Assembly: GCA_009773995.1 (NCBI GenBank)
Contig: VSMY01000028.1
Span: forward strand, 1-23,037
DNA: 23,037 bases
Direction: 5' to 3'
Source of the DNA: Oscillibacter sp.
GTDB taxonomy: Bacteria; Bacillota; Clostridia; Oscillospirales; Oscillospiraceae
The notes under the pieces were generated by a model. The model worked only from the letters and a program-made list of their open reading frames with translations, ran no database searches and was not told the origin of the DNA. Made by a program: the position numbers and the translations under genes. Positions 21,921 through 23,037 of this stretch are shown here, one piece after another. Position 1 is the stretch's first letter; the number at the start of each line of letters is the position of its first letter.

Positions 21921-22127
21921 ATGGAAACAAGGAAAAAGCGGCGGGCCGTCGTAAACGGGGACGCCTGCGTTGCCTGCGGATGCTGCGTGAAGGTGTGTCC
22001 CCTGTCCGCCATCCAGGTCCGGCATGGAGTCCGGGCGGCTGTTGATCCGAAGCGATGCGTAGGCTGCGGCAAATGCGCGAAGGAGTGCCCCGCGTCCGTG
22101 ATCATTATCCAGGAGGTTCCGGTATGA
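21921..22127 (+). CDS. 2[4Fe-4S] ferredoxin
   Basis: A 68-residue bacterial-type ferredoxin. It carries two complete cluster motifs: C16, C19, C22 and C26 (CxxCxxCxxxCP) and C46, C49, C52 and C56. A basic N-terminus (METRKKRR) precedes the first motif. The start has GGGAGG 7 nt upstream, while the longer frame from 21891 lacks such a site. Its stop overlaps the ATG of the membrane protein (ATGA). It probably passes electrons to or from that membrane partner (inference). Confidence 0.92.
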   Translation: METRKKRRAVVNGDACVACGCCVKVCPLSAIQVRHGVRAAVDPKRCVGCGKCAKECPASVIIIQEVPV

Positions 22128-22702
22128 AAAAGCGTTGGTATGATTTCCTTTGGATTGTGGAGCTGGTTTATATGACCCTGGGGTTCTTCAATATCCTGTT
22201 CGCCTGGCTGGGCATGCTGTTCTTCTGCATCCCCCTGATCATCTCCCTGGTCTGGGGCACGAAGGGCTACTGCAACCGCTACTGCGGCCGGGGACAGCTG
22301 TTCGGCCTGCTGGGCGGGCGCTTCGGTCTGTCCCGGAAAAAGGATATCCCTGGGTGGATGAAAAGCAAATGGTTCCGCTACGGCTTTTTGATTTTCTTCT
22401 TTGTCATGTTCTTTCAGATGCTGTGGAATACTTACCTGGTCTTTGCCGGCGCACAGGATCTCCGGCAGGTGGTGACGCTGCTGTGGACGTTTAAGCTCCC
22501 CTGGCACTGGGCCTATCACGGCACATTTTTTCACCAGGGCGTCGCCCAGTTCGCCTTCGGCTTTTACAGCGTCATGCTGACCTCCACCATACTCGGACTG
22601 ATTACCATGATTTTATTCAAGCCCCGCAGCTGGTGCGTCTACTGCCCTATGGGCACCATGACGCAGCTGATCTGCAAAGCAAAAAATGGAAAGGATGCGT
22701 GA
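22124..22702 (+). CDS. NapH/CcoG-like membrane protein with cysteine motifs
   Basis: A 192-residue membrane protein with about four helices (10-29, 30-46, 85-108, 145-166). Two cysteine pairs lie near the membrane face: C50 and C54 (CNRYC) and C171 and C174 (CVYCPMGTMTQ). The latter resembles the CxxCPxG pattern of NapH, CcoG and related membrane 4Fe-4S proteins. These proteins move electrons between quinol or ferredoxin and a partner. It lacks the two extra cytoplasmic ferredoxin motifs of full NapH, and the ferredoxin encoded just upstream may supply them. AGGAGG lies 7 nt before the ATG. The exact reaction is unknown. Confidence 0.8.
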   Translation: MKKRWYDFLWIVELVYMTLGFFNILFAWLGMLFFCIPLIISLVWGTKGYCNRYCGRGQLFGLLGGRFGLSRKKDIPGWMKSKWFRYGFLIFFFVMFFQMLWNTYLVFAGAQDLRQVVTLLWTFKLPWHWAYHGTFFHQGVAQFAFGFYSVMLTSTILGLITMILFKPRSWCVYCPMGTMTQLICKAKNGKDA

Positions 22703-22704
22703 AC

Positions 22705-23037
22705 ATGAAGGTAGTGATCATCGGCGGCGTGGCGGGAGGAGCCACGGCGGCGGCCCGGCTCCGGCGGCTGGACGAACAGGCGGAGATCGTGGTCTTTGAA
22801 CGGTCCGGGTACATCTCCTACGCCAACTGCGGCCTGCCCTATTACATCGGCGGGGTCATCGAGGCCCCCGAGGCCCTGACCCTCCAGACGCCGGAGAGCT
22901 TCTTCTCCCGGTTCCGCGTCGCCATGAAGGTGCGCCACGAGGTCACCGCCCTCCATCCGGAGAGGAAAACCGTCTCCGTCAAAAACCTGGAGACGGGGGA
23001 GGAATTTGAGGAACCCTACGACAAACTCCTCCTCTCC
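22705..23037 (+). CDS. FAD-dependent pyridine nucleotide-disulfide oxidoreductase (CoA-disulfide reductase/NADH oxidase type), partial
   Basis: The first 111 codons of a flavoprotein that runs off the right edge. The FAD-binding motif IIGGVAGGATAA spans 5-16. SYANCGLPYYIGG (38-50) carries the single redox cysteine C42 that defines the CoA-disulfide reductase/NADH oxidase/NADH-dependent persulfide reductase group. It starts 2 bp after the membrane protein stop, with AAGGA 9 nt upstream, so it belongs to the same operon. Many relatives carry a C-terminal rhodanese domain, which cannot be judged here. Context suggests sulfur or thiol redox chemistry (inference). Confidence 0.88.
   Translation, partial: MKVVIIGGVAGGATAAARLRRLDEQAEIVVFERSGYISYANCGLPYYIGGVIEAPEALTLQTPESFFSRFRVAMKVRHEVTALHPERKTVSVKNLETGEEFEEPYDKLLLS

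Overview
The window looks like the chromosome of a GC-rich, Gram-positive gut-type member of the Clostridia (Oscillospirales-like). Reasons: strong AGGAGG-type ribosome sites, a lipobox solute-binding protein, a DegV-family protein, clostridial-style hybrid kinases and a 2[4Fe-4S] ferredoxin. The taxon is inferred from these features and was not computed. No rRNA, tRNA, CRISPR array, transposase or insertion sequence was seen.

Region 1 (1-11,100, all minus strand) is a signalling island. It holds the N-terminus of a membrane-anchored protein running off the left edge, a soluble GAF/PAS hybrid histidine kinase (165-2750) with its own promoter, and an M20 peptidase (2917-4116) with its own promoter. 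A compact three-gene operon follows (10039 to 4384): a stand-alone receiver, a six-helix hybrid kinase with an HPt domain, and a six-helix hybrid kinase whose receiver is fused to a complete DegV (fatty-acid-binding, FakB-like) domain. The operon has a good promoter at 10089-10117 and an intrinsic terminator at 4319-4358. A stand-alone DegV protein (10257-11096) lies just upstream and has its own terminator. The kinase-receiver-DegV fusion is the most unusual object in the window. It suggests a phosphorelay that either reads or controls a lipid-type ligand, and no DNA-binding output is encoded here.

Region 2 (11,393-20,516, minus strand) is a nine-gene acid-sugar or hydroxy-acid uptake and catabolism operon. 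In transcription order it holds an HpcH/HpaI aldolase, the tripartite tricarboxylate-type transporter TctC-TctB-TctA, a D-2-hydroxyacid dehydrogenase, an LDH2/MDH2-family dehydrogenase, a TIM-barrel isomerase, a DUF1537/OtnK-type four-carbon acid sugar kinase, and a 3-hydroxyacyl-CoA-dehydrogenase-like enzyme. Several junctions are ATGA overlaps. The expected OtnC class II aldolase/decarboxylase is absent. Large intergenic stem-loops flank tctC. A divergent AraC-family regulator (20,864-21,775) probably controls the operon from a shared 347-bp region that contains paired repeats.

Region 3 (21,921-23,037, plus strand) begins a redox operon: a 2[4Fe-4S] ferredoxin, a NapH/CcoG-like membrane iron-sulfur protein, and the N-terminal part of a CoA-disulfide-reductase/NADH-oxidase-type flavoprotein that runs off the right edge.
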